64,000 nucleotides of DNA from Pseudomonas saliphila (lineage in GTDB: Bacteria; Pseudomonadota; Gammaproteobacteria; Pseudomonadales; Pseudomonadaceae). The stretch spans positions 1 to 64,000 of the forward strand of contig NZ_VTVA01000004.1 in assembly GCF_008638345.1 (NCBI RefSeq), read 5' to 3'. The notes beneath the pieces were generated by a model. It was not told the DNA's origin, made no database searches, and was given only the letters and a program-made list of their open reading frames with translations. Positions 38,101-47,525 of this stretch are shown here, in pieces. Position numbers and translations under genes: made by a program. The first letter of the stretch is position 1. Each line of letters begins with the position of its first letter.

Positions 38101-39060
38101 ATGGCCGTTACCCTCGACACCATCAAGATTGGCATCAGCGCCTGCCTGTTAGGACAATCCGTGCGCTACAACGGCGGCCACAAGGAATCCCGGCTGTGTA
38201 GCGAGGTACTGGCTCGTCATTTCGAGTTCGTTGCCCTCTGCCCGGAACAGGCAATAGGCCTGCCCACCCCACGCGAGCCAATTCGCCTGATCGGCGACCC
38301 CAGCAATCCGCAGGCGGTAGGCAGTGTACATCCTGAGCTGAACGTGACCGACGCGCTGACTGCCTTCGGCGAACAGACTGCCGAACAACTGGACGATATC
38401 TGCGGTTACATACTGATGCAGAAGTCACCCTCCTGCGGCATGGGGCGGGTCAAGGTTTATCAGGATAACGGCCAACCTGCTGCAGGCGGCGGTCGTGGAC
38501 TGTTTGCCGCAGCATTGATGCGCGCCCGTCCTGATCTGCCAGTGGAAGAAGACGGGCGGCTGAATGACCCGGTACTTCGCGAGAATTTTATTACCCGCGT
38601 ATTCGCCTACGCCGAATGGCAGCGATTGCAGCGCGCAGGCCTGACACGCGGGGCACTGATCACCTTCCACGAGCGGTACAAGTATCAGCTCATGGCCACC
38701 TGCCGCGAGCAATACCGGCAACTCGGGCGCGAGGTCGCGCAAAGCGCGGGCATACCGCTAGAGGAATTTGCACCGCGATACTTCAGCCAGCTGATGGCCG
38801 CTCTGAAACAGCCGGCCAGCCGCGGTAGCCACAGCAATGTACTGCAGCACCTGTCCGGCTATCTCAAGCGCGCCTTGAGCTCGCCCGAAAAGCAGGAGCT
38901 GCAGCACCTGATCGAACAGTACCGTACGGGCATCGTGCCCTTGGTCGTGCCGATCACCATGATCAAACACCATTTCCGCCGACATCCAGACAGATACATT
39001 GATCACCAGGCATACCTGCAGCCGCACCCCGAAGACCTCAGCCTGCGGAATGCACTGTGA
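38101..39060 (+). CDS. DUF523/DUF1722 (YbgA-like) protein
   Basis: 319 residues. The first half is DUF523 (GISACLLGQSVRYNGGHK, CPEQAIGLPTPREPI, SPSCGMG). The second half is DUF1722 (LITFHERYKYQLMA...). YbgA-type proteins commonly sit next to phr genes in bacteria. The biochemical role is unknown; a link to photolyase is by context only. It is the first gene of the operon, and its stop overlaps the MerR start. Confidence 0.92.
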   Translation: MAVTLDTIKIGISACLLGQSVRYNGGHKESRLCSEVLARHFEFVALCPEQAIGLPTPREPIRLIGDPSNPQAVGSVHPELNVTDALTAFGEQTAEQLDDICGYILMQKSPSCGMGRVKVYQDNGQPAAGGGRGLFAAALMRARPDLPVEEDGRLNDPVLRENFITRVFAYAEWQRLQRAGLTRGALITFHERYKYQLMATCREQYRQLGREVAQSAGIPLEEFAPRYFSQLMAALKQPASRGSHSNVLQHLSGYLKRALSSPEKQELQHLIEQYRTGIVPLVVPITMIKHHFRRHPDRYIDHQAYLQPHPEDLSLRNAL

Positions 39061-39971
39061 TGACACACAGCACGCCAGGCAGCGAACCGGAGTCGACCGA
39101 GGAGCTGCTGCCGATCCGCGAGGTCGCTCGGCAAACCGGGGTTAATCCGGTGACCTTGCGCGCCTGGGAGCGTCGTTATGGGCTGATTCAGCCCCAACGT
39201 ACACTCAAGGGCCATCGTCTCTACAGCGCCGAGCACATTGCCCAGATTCGCGAAGTGCTCGGCTGGCTGCAACGCGGCGTAGCGGTTGGTCAGGTCAAGC
39301 GCCTGCTGCAGGGCTCACCGGCGCAGGCGGAGCCTGTCAATTCATTATGGGATGAGCAACTGCTTGAATGGCTTGCCTGCATTGAACGGCTCGCCGAACG
39401 CCAACTGGACGAGGTGTTCAACCAGGCGTTGGCTCTCTATCCATCCGAGACCCTGTGTGAGCACCTGCTGTCGCCGCTGTTGACCCACCTGCAATCGCGC
39501 TGGAGCGCGCAGGCCAGCGCCCGGGTTGAGCAGGTGTTTTTCCTGTCCTGGTTACGCAACAAGCTCAGTGTGCGTATTTACCACGGCAACCGGCTGTTAA
39601 CTGGCACTCCCCTGCTGATGCTGAACCTCTCGGATCGCCCCATGGAACCCGGTCTCTGGCTATGTGCCTGGCTGGCCAGCAATGCAGGCTATCCGGTGCG
39701 GGTGCTTGAGTGGCCCATTCCGGCGGAGGATCTGGCGCTGACAATGGAACACATCAGCCCCCGCGCCCTGCTGCTATTCAGCGATCAATGCATCGACCCT
39801 GCCCATCTGACGCGCTCGCTCGACGCCATCCAGTGCCCGCTATTGCTCTGCGGGCGATCGGTCAGCATTCATCAGGACCTAATCGAGACGCTACCCGCCC
39901 TGCCCCTCGCAGAAACCCCGTTAGCTGCCCTGCACTGTCTGCAGCAGCTCGACCTGCCTGATGCCGAATAA
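39060..39971 (+). CDS. second LitR-like MerR-family regulator
   Basis: 303 residues. The MerR helix-turn-helix LLPIREVARQTGVNPVTLRAWERRYGLIQPQR...GHRLYSAEHIAQIR is nearly identical to that of the gene at 33814, so the two are paralogues. The C-terminal domain is B12-binding-like but has no cobalamin-ligand His. ATG 39060 is preferred; a GTG three bases upstream is possible, and both overlap the stop of the previous gene. It would regulate the operon it sits in. Confidence 0.9.
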   Translation: MTHSTPGSEPESTEELLPIREVARQTGVNPVTLRAWERRYGLIQPQRTLKGHRLYSAEHIAQIREVLGWLQRGVAVGQVKRLLQGSPAQAEPVNSLWDEQLLEWLACIERLAERQLDEVFNQALALYPSETLCEHLLSPLLTHLQSRWSAQASARVEQVFFLSWLRNKLSVRIYHGNRLLTGTPLLMLNLSDRPMEPGLWLCAWLASNAGYPVRVLEWPIPAEDLALTMEHISPRALLLFSDQCIDPAHLTRSLDAIQCPLLLCGRSVSIHQDLIETLPALPLAETPLAALHCLQQLDLPDAE

Positions 39972-39981
39972 GGACATTTAC

Positions 39982-41421
39982 ATGCGCCAATTGATCTGGT
40001 TTCGCAACGACCTGCGGGTTCAAGACAACACCGCCCTGTCGGCTGCCATGCAGGCGGGCCCAACGCTCGCGGTGTTTCTGATAAGCCCCGGCCAGTGGCA
40101 GACGCACGATGATGCCCCCTGCAAGGTCGACTTCTGGCTGCGCAATCTGGCGGCACTGCAGCGCGAGCTGCATAGGCTGAACGTGCCGCTGCTGATCCGG
40201 CATGCCGAGTATTGGGCCGATGCGCCCGACGTGCTGGCTGCGTTGTGCCATGAGCAGTCGATTAACAGCGTTCAGGTGAATGCCGAATACGGGCTGAATG
40301 AGGCCCAGCGTGATCGGGATGTAGCCTCCCGACTGGATGCTTCAGGGGTCGCATTCCACAGCCATCTCGATCAACTGCTGTTTCAGCCGGGCAGCATTCT
40401 GACCCGCACGGGGAGCTATTTTCAGGTCTATAGCCAGTTCCGCAAGGTCTGCTACCAACGCCTGAATACCGCGCCGCCGGCGAGCGTTGGCCTGCCTTCA
40501 GCGCAAAGCCACCTCGGCCTTCCCAGCGACCCGATTCCGACCAGTGTCCAGGGTTTCGAAACACCGGATGGAGCCTTGCAGGCGTTGTGGCCAGCCGGTG
40601 AAGACGAAGCCTGTGAGCGTCTGGAGCGTTTCGCGACGGAACAGCTGGACGACTACAAGCGCGACCGCGACCTTCCCGCCAAACCCGGGACCAGCCAGAT
40701 CTCGGCCTACCTGGCGGCGGGCGTGCTGTCCCCACGGCAATGTCTGCATGCGGCGCTGCGCAGCAACCGCGGGGAGTTCGAGACCGGCAGCGCTGGCGCC
40801 GTCACCTGGATCAATGAGCTGCTGTGGCGCGAATTCTACAAACACATCGTGGTCGGGTATCCGCAGGTGTCACGCCATAAGGCATTTCGCGCGGCAACCG
40901 AAGCCCTCCCCTGGCGCCACGACCCGCAGGAGCTGGCCGCCTGGCAACAGGGGCGCACCGGGTTTCCGCTGATCGACGCCGCCATGCGGCAACTGCTGGC
41001 CACCGGCTGGATGCACAACCGCCTGCGCATGGTGGTGGCGATGTTCCTCACCAAGAACCTGTTGATCGATTGGCGCGAGGGCGAACGCTTCTTCATGCGC
41101 CATCTGATCGACGGTGATCTGGCTGCCAACAACGGCGGCTGGCAATGGAGCGCCTCCACCGGCACGGACGCCGTGCCCTGGTTCCGCCTGTTCAATCCGG
41201 TGACCCAATCACGCCGATTCGATCCAGACGGTCGCTTCATTCGTTACTGGCTGCCGGAACTGGCCGAACTGGACAACCGCAGCATTCATGACCCCGGCTC
41301 ATCCGGAGATTTGTTCGGCGTGGCTGATTATCCGCAGCCGATGGTTGACCTGGCCGAAAGCCGTCAACGGGCGTTGAACGCATTCAGGAATCTGTCTTCC
41401 GCGGAGGTACCCCATGTCTGA
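39982..41421 (+). CDS. phrB: deoxyribodipyrimidine photolyase
   Basis: 479 residues. The N-terminal Rossmann domain starts LIWFRNDLRVQDN. The FAD domain carries GTSQISAYLAAGVLSPRQC, WINELLWREFYKH, FPLIDAAMRQLLATGWMHNRLRM and NNGGWQWSASTGTDAVPWFR. It splits UV pyrimidine dimers with blue light. ATG 39982 is chosen over the upstream ATG 39961 because AAGGA sits seven bases before it. Next gene overlaps by 8 bases. Confidence 0.96.
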   Translation: MRQLIWFRNDLRVQDNTALSAAMQAGPTLAVFLISPGQWQTHDDAPCKVDFWLRNLAALQRELHRLNVPLLIRHAEYWADAPDVLAALCHEQSINSVQVNAEYGLNEAQRDRDVASRLDASGVAFHSHLDQLLFQPGSILTRTGSYFQVYSQFRKVCYQRLNTAPPASVGLPSAQSHLGLPSDPIPTSVQGFETPDGALQALWPAGEDEACERLERFATEQLDDYKRDRDLPAKPGTSQISAYLAAGVLSPRQCLHAALRSNRGEFETGSAGAVTWINELLWREFYKHIVVGYPQVSRHKAFRAATEALPWRHDPQELAAWQQGRTGFPLIDAAMRQLLATGWMHNRLRMVVAMFLTKNLLIDWREGERFFMRHLIDGDLAANNGGWQWSASTGTDAVPWFRLFNPVTQSRRFDPDGRFIRYWLPELAELDNRSIHDPGSSGDLFGVADYPQPMVDLAESRQRALNAFRNLSSAEVPHV

Positions 41422-41836
41422 TTTCCTTCATCGTTTCGCTGACGATTTCGCAGGGCTCAACGCCAGCAATCTGCATCGGCTCGGGGAGCTGTACAGCGAT
41501 GACATTCAGTTTCGCGATCCGCTGCACGCCATCCACGGTCTGCCAGCGCTGCAGGCGTACTTCTCCGAGCTGTACGCCAACGTCAGCGAGCTTGATTTCC
41601 AGTTTCATGGCTTCGACGAGATAGAGGATGGCGCCGGCTACCTGCGCTGGACGATGCGTTACTCGCACCCGCGCCTGCGCCGCGGCAAGCACATAGAGGT
41701 CGAGGGCTGCTCGCACCTGTTATGGCGCGACAAGGTTTACCAGCACCGGGACTATTTCGACGCCGGCGCGCTGCTCTATGAGCATCTGCCGCTGATGGGG
41801 CCGGCAATCGGCTGGCTGAAAGGACGACTGGCATGA
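41414..41836 (+). CDS. NTF2/SnoaL-like protein of photolyase operon
   Basis: 140 residues with an NTF2-like cone fold: FADDFAGLNASNLHRLGELY, FRDPLHAIHGLPALQAYF, and strand-rich C-terminus. GGAGG precedes the start. It overlaps phrB by 8 bases and the SDR by 4. No catalytic role is certain; operons with an NTF2-like gene next to photolyase and cfa-type genes belong to photooxidative-stress regulons in Rhodobacter. Confidence 0.88.
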   Translation: MSDFLHRFADDFAGLNASNLHRLGELYSDDIQFRDPLHAIHGLPALQAYFSELYANVSELDFQFHGFDEIEDGAGYLRWTMRYSHPRLRRGKHIEVEGCSHLLWRDKVYQHRDYFDAGALLYEHLPLMGPAIGWLKGRLA

Positions 41837-42594
41837 AACGTATATGGCTCACCGGCGCCAGTAGCGGCATCGGCGCTGCTATGGCCCAGCTGTTGCTAGC
41901 CCAGGGACATCACCTGGCGGTCAGTGCGCGTAATGCCCAGGCGCTCGGGACACTGCACGCCGCGTATCCGCACCAGGTATTGCTGTTGCCCGGTGATCTG
42001 ACCGACCCGGCTCAGGTCCGCGATATGGGCGCACAGATTCAGCAGGCCTGGGGCGCACTGGACCAGGTCATCCTCAACGCCGGCACCTGCGAATACCTCG
42101 ACGCCCAGTCCTTTGAAGCGGACATGATCGAACGGGTAATGCGCGCCAACCTGTTCTCCGCGGCCTACTGCATCGAGGCGGCCCTACCGCTGCTGCGCCG
42201 CGCGGATCACCCGCATCTGGTAGCCGTAAGCAGCTCGGTGACCTATCTGCCGTTGCCCCGCGCGGAGGCATACGGCGCCTCGAAGGCTGCCATGCGCTAC
42301 CTGATGCAATCGCTGCGTATTGATCTGGCGCATGAGGGCATCGACGTCACCCTGGTCAGCCCGGGTTTCGTGGATACACCGCTTACGCAACAGAACGACT
42401 TCCCGATGCCGATGCGCTGGCCGGTCGACAAGGCCGCTGCCCACATCGTCCAGCGGCTTGATCGCCGCCCACTGGACATTGCCTTTCCCGGCCCGTTTAT
42501 CGCTGCGTTGCGGCTGATGGCCAGATTGCCACAGCGGCTGCAACTGGCGCTGGGCGCACGCATGGCCCGCCCCAACAAGGACGAATCCTCATGA
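41833..42594 (+). CDS. SDR-family oxidoreductase of photolyase operon
   Basis: 253 residues. It has the Gly-rich dinucleotide motif TGASSGIGAAM (residues 6-16), NAG in strand 4, and catalytic Ser-Tyr-Lys (SSVTY...EAYGASKAAM). It is probably NAD(P)-dependent. It overlaps both neighbours by 4 bases. A lipid-linked substrate is likely from context, not from sequence. Confidence 0.93.
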   Translation: MKRIWLTGASSGIGAAMAQLLLAQGHHLAVSARNAQALGTLHAAYPHQVLLLPGDLTDPAQVRDMGAQIQQAWGALDQVILNAGTCEYLDAQSFEADMIERVMRANLFSAAYCIEAALPLLRRADHPHLVAVSSSVTYLPLPRAEAYGASKAAMRYLMQSLRIDLAHEGIDVTLVSPGFVDTPLTQQNDFPMPMRWPVDKAAAHIVQRLDRRPLDIAFPGPFIAALRLMARLPQRLQLALGARMARPNKDESS

Positions 42595-43838
42595 AAGTCG
42601 CCATCATCGGCAGCGGTATCTCGGGGCTGACCTGCGCCTACCTACTCAACCGCCGTCACGATATAACCCTGTTCGAAGCAAGCGACTGGGTCGGTGGTCA
42701 TACCCACACCGTGGATGTGGAATTGAACGGCGAGCGCCATGCCATCGACACGGGCTTTATCGTTTTCAACGACTGGACCTACCCGCACTTCATCAAACTG
42801 CTCGATCAGCTGGGCGTGCCTTCGCAGCCGACCGAAATGAGCTTTTCCGTGCGCGATCCGCTGAGCGGCGTCGAATACAACGGCAACACGCTCAATACCC
42901 TCTTCGCGCAACGGCGCAACCTGCTGTCGCCGGCGTTCTGGGGCATGCTGCGCGATATCATGCGCTTCAACCACGAAGTGCTGCGCGATATGGATGCACA
43001 ACGTATCCCCGCGGAGACAACGCTGGGTGCCTACCTCAAGCGCAACGGCTACGGTCAGCGCTTCATCGATCATTACATCGTGCCGATGGGCTCAGCCATC
43101 TGGTCAATGTCACTGGCCGACATGCTGGGCTTCCCCTTGCAGTTCTTCGTGCGCTTCTGCAGGAACCACGGCTTGCTGTCGGTCAGCAATCGTCCGCAAT
43201 GGCGTGTGGTCAGCGGCGGCTCACGCCGTTATATAGCCCCGCTGATTGCAGGTTTCGAAGACAAAATCCGCTTGAACTGTCCGGTCGAGCGCGTGGAGCG
43301 GGACGCCGCAGGGGTGACGCTGCACAGCAGTGCAGGCAGTGAACACTTCGATCGCGTCGTGTTCGCCTGTCACAGCGACCAGGCGCTGCGCTTGCTGGCA
43401 GAGCCCAGCCAGCCCGAACAGCAAGTGCTGCGCGCATTGCGCTATGCCGAAAATGATGTGGTCCTGCACACCGATACACGGCTGTTACCCGACCGCCCCT
43501 TGGCCTGGGCCAGCTGGAACTACCGCCTTGGCGGCAGTGCGGAGCGACCGGCCGCCGTCACCTACAACATGAATATCCTGCAGGGCATCCAGAGCGACAC
43601 GACCTTCTGCGTCAGCCTGAATCAGACCGCTGCAATAGACCCGGCCCTGATTCTTGGCCGCTTCCGCTATGCCCACCCGCAATACAGCCTTGCGGGTATT
43701 GCGGCTCAGGCGCGCTGGCCGGAACTGCAAGGCCAACAGCACAGCTACTACTGCGGCGCCTACTGGGCCAACGGTTTCCACGAAGATGGCGTGCTGAGCG
43801 CCCTGCGCGTGGCGGCAGAGTTCGGAGAGCAGCTATGA
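42591..43838 (+). CDS. FAD-dependent amine-oxidase-type oxidoreductase
   Basis: 415 residues. The FAD-binding motif is MKVAIIGSGISGLTCAYLL with a following acidic EASDWVGGHTHT. It resembles flavin-containing monoamine-oxidase/desaturase proteins encoded next to Cfa-like methylases. In the furan-fatty-acid route of Rhodobacter such a flavoprotein-type desaturase (UfaD) introduces the diene; equivalence here is inference. It overlaps both neighbours (ATGA). Confidence 0.9.
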   Translation: MKVAIIGSGISGLTCAYLLNRRHDITLFEASDWVGGHTHTVDVELNGERHAIDTGFIVFNDWTYPHFIKLLDQLGVPSQPTEMSFSVRDPLSGVEYNGNTLNTLFAQRRNLLSPAFWGMLRDIMRFNHEVLRDMDAQRIPAETTLGAYLKRNGYGQRFIDHYIVPMGSAIWSMSLADMLGFPLQFFVRFCRNHGLLSVSNRPQWRVVSGGSRRYIAPLIAGFEDKIRLNCPVERVERDAAGVTLHSSAGSEHFDRVVFACHSDQALRLLAEPSQPEQQVLRALRYAENDVVLHTDTRLLPDRPLAWASWNYRLGGSAERPAAVTYNMNILQGIQSDTTFCVSLNQTAAIDPALILGRFRYAHPQYSLAGIAAQARWPELQGQQHSYYCGAYWANGFHEDGVLSALRVAAEFGEQL

Positions 43839-44626
43839 ACAGCGCCCTGTACCACGGCTGGGTCAGCCACCAACGTCTGCTGCCGCGTGTTCATGGCTTT
43901 CGCTACCGCATGGGCATGCTGTATCTGGATCTGGCGGAGCAAGCACAGGTATTGAGTCTGTCGCCGCTGGCCGGACGTTCGCGCTGGGCCGCGTTCGCCT
44001 TCCGCGAGACCGACTACCTGCCGCACGCCACTCGTCAGGGCGTGCCACTGAGTGACGCCGTCCGCCAGCTCGTGGTAGAGGCCCTGGGCCACACTCCTGC
44101 GGGGCGCATTTGCCTGCTGACTCAACCTCGCAGCTGGGGCCTGAGCTTCAACCCGATCAGCATCTTCTACTGCTTTGAAGCTGGCGGCGCCCTTGCCGCG
44201 ATCCTCTGCGAAGTCAGCAACACCCCCTGGCGCGAGCGCTATCACTATGTGCTGCCGACAAACCCCTCAGGCGAGTCGCGTCATCGAGTGGCAAAAAGTT
44301 TTCATGTATCACCCTTCATGCCCCGTGACATGGAGTACCGCATGCGTTTCACCGCGCCGGGCCACCAGCTGCAGGTATCCATGCAGGACTGGCAGAGCGA
44401 GCAGATGTTTTTTCAGGCCGGACTGGCACTGGAGCGCATCGAGCTGACACGCCACAGCCTGCACCGCCACTTGCTGACCTTTCCCTGGATGACCGGCAAA
44501 ACCCTGGTCGGCATCTATTGGCAGGCCCTGCGCCTGCTACTGAAACGCCTGCCTATTCTCCCCCACGACGCTGCCGACGGTGAACACCGCACCGCACATC
44601 TGGAGTCTCGCCATGACAAACCCTAG
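43835..44626 (+). CDS. DUF1365 family protein
   Basis: 263 residues with the DUF1365 hallmark LTQPRSWGLSFNPISIFYCF and YHYVLP...FHVSPFMP. Such proteins regularly lie between a flavin oxidoreductase and a Cfa-like methyltransferase. Its function is not established. Its stop lies 13 bases inside the next gene. Confidence 0.92.
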   Translation: MNSALYHGWVSHQRLLPRVHGFRYRMGMLYLDLAEQAQVLSLSPLAGRSRWAAFAFRETDYLPHATRQGVPLSDAVRQLVVEALGHTPAGRICLLTQPRSWGLSFNPISIFYCFEAGGALAAILCEVSNTPWRERYHYVLPTNPSGESRHRVAKSFHVSPFMPRDMEYRMRFTAPGHQLQVSMQDWQSEQMFFQAGLALERIELTRHSLHRHLLTFPWMTGKTLVGIYWQALRLLLKRLPILPHDAADGEHRTAHLESRHDKP

Positions 44627-45881
44627 CCTGAACCCTACGTCCGCCTGTGGCTCGACTTCCCCCGGCGTTGCAGCGCGGCTGCTGAAAAAGATGGTGCTGC
44701 GTCAGCTGGAACACCTGCAACACGGACAGCTGACAATCACCGTAGATGGGGAACGGCTCTGTTTCGGGTTGGCAGGCGCAGCACTGTACGGCGAGATCGA
44801 AGTGCACAGCGCGGCCATGTGGTCCATGGTGGCGAGTACTGGATCCATTGGCGCAGGGGAGGCCTATATTCACGGCCACTGGACCAGCCCGGATCTTACC
44901 GCCGTGATCCGCATCTTTGTCGCCAATATTGACGTGCTTGATGGTATGGAAGGCGGCCTGGCGCGCCTGCGCCGCCCCCTGGTCAAGGGCCTGCACTGGT
45001 TCAACCGCAATACGCTCGATGGCTCCAGGCGCAACATCGCTGCGCACTATGACCTGGGCAATGCGCTGTTCGAGCATCTGCTCGATCCAAGCATGATGTA
45101 TTCCGCCGCGATGTTCCGCTCCGAGACTGACAGCCTGGAACAGGGGCAGCTGCACAAGCTGGAGCGCATCTGTCAGAAGCTCGAACTCAAACCCAGCGAT
45201 CATCTGCTGGAGATCGGCACTGGTTGGGGCAGCATGGCGCTGTACGCCGCCACGCATTATGGCTGCAAGGTGACGACCACCACGCTGTCGCGCGAACAGT
45301 TCGCCTATACCCAGAAACGAATTGAAGAGCAGGGTTTGCAGGATCGCATCACCCTGTTGCTGGAAGACTACCGCGACCTGACCGGCACCTACGACAAGCT
45401 GGTATCGATCGAGATGATCGAGGCGGTAGGTCATCGATTCCTGCCGACCTACTTCAAACAATGCGCCCAGCTGCTCAAGGACGACGGCCTGATGTTATTG
45501 CAGGCCATCACCATCAAAGACCAGCGTTATGAACAGGCGAAAAAATCCGTCGACTTTATCCAGCGCTATATCTTCCCCGGCGGCGCCCTGCCCTCGGTCA
45601 GCACCATGCTGGAGATCGTTAATCGCGACACCGACATGAACTTGCACCACATGGAAGATTTCGGCCTGCACTATGCGCGCACGCTCCGCCTGTGGCACGA
45701 CAATCTGCGCCGCACGCGGCACAGCCTGGAAGCGCTTGGGTACGATCAGGATTTCTTCCGGCTATGGGAGTTCTATCTGTGCTACTGCGAAGGCGGCTTC
45801 CTTGAGCGCAGCATCGGCACCGCGCATCTGTTGCTCGCCAAACCCGGTGCCCGGCCAGAACCCTTTGGCCTGTCAGCGTGA
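44613..45881 (+). CDS. cyclopropane-fatty-acid-synthase-like methyltransferase
   Basis: 422 residues from ATG 44613 (GGAG at 44602-44605). Motifs are AHYDLGNALFEHLL, MMYSAAMFR, LEIGTGWGSMALYAA (SAM site), IEMIEAVGHRF and FPGGALPS. It methylates unsaturated acyl chains of phospholipids. It could be a true Cfa or a UfaM-type methylase of furan fatty acids; context favours the latter. It overlaps DUF1365 and the next gene. Confidence 0.93.
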   Translation: MTNPSLNPTSACGSTSPGVAARLLKKMVLRQLEHLQHGQLTITVDGERLCFGLAGAALYGEIEVHSAAMWSMVASTGSIGAGEAYIHGHWTSPDLTAVIRIFVANIDVLDGMEGGLARLRRPLVKGLHWFNRNTLDGSRRNIAAHYDLGNALFEHLLDPSMMYSAAMFRSETDSLEQGQLHKLERICQKLELKPSDHLLEIGTGWGSMALYAATHYGCKVTTTTLSREQFAYTQKRIEEQGLQDRITLLLEDYRDLTGTYDKLVSIEMIEAVGHRFLPTYFKQCAQLLKDDGLMLLQAITIKDQRYEQAKKSVDFIQRYIFPGGALPSVSTMLEIVNRDTDMNLHHMEDFGLHYARTLRLWHDNLRRTRHSLEALGYDQDFFRLWEFYLCYCEGGFLERSIGTAHLLLAKPGARPEPFGLSA

Positions 45882-46411
45882 GCAGCCGCAGCCGACTGCT
45901 TCTCAATGCCGGGTTATTCCAGCTCGGCTGGTTCGCCTGCGTGCTCAGCGATCAGCAGCCATGGATGCTGTTGATCGCCTTTACCTGCCTGGCCGTGCAT
46001 CTGCTCGGGGTCACCAATGACTTCGATGAGTGGCGCGCGCTGGTGCGTGTTGCGGTATGCGGCTGGGTACTGGACACCGCCCTGCTGCACCTCGGGGTAT
46101 TCGAATTTTCTACCAGCAGTGTGGTGCTACCCCTGTGGCTGGCAACGCTCTGGTTACTGTTCGCCAGCACCTTGCGTCATAGCCTGAGCTGGACGAAGCG
46201 GCCCTGGTGGCTGGGCAGCCTGTTGGGCGCCATTGGCGGACCGCTGTCCTATCTTGGCGGGGCCAAGCTGGCGGGCGTTGGGTTACCGTTGGGGCTGTGG
46301 CCCAGTATGCTGCTGCTCGCAGGCATATGGGCGCTACTGTTGCCGGCGTTGCACTGGCTCGTGGACCGCGAACCCGACCGCCTCACTCCTGCTTGCGGAA
46401 GAACAGAGTGA
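45878..46411 (+). CDS. DUF2878 membrane protein
   Basis: 177 residues with about five helices (LLNAGLFQLGWFACVL, AFTCLAVHLLGV, LLLAGIWALLLPAL). The conserved NDFDEWRAL and SLSWTKRPWWLG match DUF2878. It starts with GTG overlapping the cfa-like stop. It is last of the plus-strand unit; its 3' end overlaps the convergent DUF3833 gene by 29 bases. Function unknown. Confidence 0.9.
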   Translation: MSSRSRLLLNAGLFQLGWFACVLSDQQPWMLLIAFTCLAVHLLGVTNDFDEWRALVRVAVCGWVLDTALLHLGVFEFSTSSVVLPLWLATLWLLFASTLRHSLSWTKRPWWLGSLLGAIGGPLSYLGGAKLAGVGLPLGLWPSMLLLAGIWALLLPALHWLVDREPDRLTPACGRTE

Positions 46412-46907
46412 TCTGCCCCACCTCGACGCCAAACTTGGTCATGAACGAGCGATTGGCCATGGTGTTCTCGTCGATCAGGTACATCCAGTCATCCAGGTGG
46501 ACGTCGTAGACATCGTCACCCACCGGCAAGCTCAGCACATACTGCCAGCGAAAGGTATTACCCGAGACCTCGCCCTGCGCCTCACCCACTACGTCGTCGG
46601 CGGTGCCGCTCCATTGGTCAGCGCCTTGTGGCGTCAGGGTCCATATCCGCTTCTGGGTACTGCCGTCGTCGTAGGTGAAGGATTCATCGAGGATCAAGGC
46701 ATCGCCCTCGGAATAACCCTCGATTGCCACATGAAAGCGCCTGACCACTTCACCCGAGCGCTTCTGGAACATGCCCCAGGCTTCCACACGGCCTTCGAAG
46801 AACTCACGCAGATCCAGCTTCGGCGACGCCTCGCTGTAGGTATTTACATCCACCTGGCTGCAACTGGCCAGACTGACGCACAGCACTAATAACAGGGCTC
46901 TCAACAT
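46383..46907 (-). CDS. DUF3833 family lipoprotein
   Basis: 174 residues. The lipobox is SLASC (Cys16). The rest is a beta-rich lipocalin-like DUF3833 fold (VEAWGMFQKRSGEVVRRF, GNTFRWQYVLSLPV, VYDVHLDDWMYLID). GAGGAA precedes the start. It is 18 bases downstream of the chalcone-isomerase-like gene, so it is probably cotranscribed. It could bind a lipid at the outer membrane. Confidence 0.9.
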   Translation of the reverse strand: MLRALLLVLCVSLASCSQVDVNTYSEASPKLDLREFFEGRVEAWGMFQKRSGEVVRRFHVAIEGYSEGDALILDESFTYDDGSTQKRIWTLTPQGADQWSGTADDVVGEAQGEVSGNTFRWQYVLSLPVGDDVYDVHLDDWMYLIDENTMANRSFMTKFGVEVGQITLFFRKQE

Positions 46908-46925
46908 GGGATATTCCTCAAGGTG

Positions 46926-47471
46926 TCAGGATTTGGCTGCGCCCAGCAAGCGCGATCGCAGCTCAGGATTACGCGTGCGCGGATCCAGCCAGATGGAGAA
47001 GAACGCTCGAGCGAAGGCCTCGTCAGCGACCCGATGCTGCAAGGTATCGTCGACGTAGAATCGTGCACCCTCTCCTGGCTGGTATACCCCGGTGATCCGG
47101 TCACCGGACCGCACATCAACAAATGCCCTCATCATCTCCCTCTCCCACCCGGCAAGCTGCGCGGCGGACAGCGGCTTGACCGCCAACCGGCGAATTTCCT
47201 TCAGGCTGGCGGCCACCAGATCCTCCCGGCTGATCGAGCGCTGGTAGGTCAGCTCCAGCGCAAAGGGCTCGGCCTGTTCCAGTGGCGCGCCGGATGCCTC
47301 GCCCTGACTCCAGAATTGCGCGCTATAAACCGAGAAACCGAAGAAACGCAGCTCTCCGCCGCCAATCAACTGTGCGTCTGGCAAAGTCTCACGCCAACCG
47401 GCGTGCACCCCAGCGCTCAGAAGAATCAGGGAAACAAAGAGAATGTAGCGAAGCTGGCGAAATGCGTGCAT
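46926..47471 (-). CDS. chalcone isomerase-like periplasmic protein
   Basis: 181 residues with a signal peptide (YILFVSLILLSAGVHA) and the bacterial CHI-like fold (GWRETLPDAQLIGGGELRFFGFSVYSAQFW, LELTYQRSISREDLVAAS). Known bacterial members are not true chalcone isomerases and probably bind fatty acids. It is the first gene of a pair with DUF3833. Its leader carries two TGTACA motifs. Confidence 0.9.
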   Translation of the reverse strand: MHAFRQLRYILFVSLILLSAGVHAGWRETLPDAQLIGGGELRFFGFSVYSAQFWSQGEASGAPLEQAEPFALELTYQRSISREDLVAASLKEIRRLAVKPLSAAQLAGWEREMMRAFVDVRSGDRITGVYQPGEGARFYVDDTLQHRVADEAFARAFFSIWLDPRTRNPELRSRLLGAAKS

Positions 47472-47525
47472 GGGCGTTGTGATTTGTGAGGGGTATACCT
47501 ATAAATCTATACGAGTTTATATATT

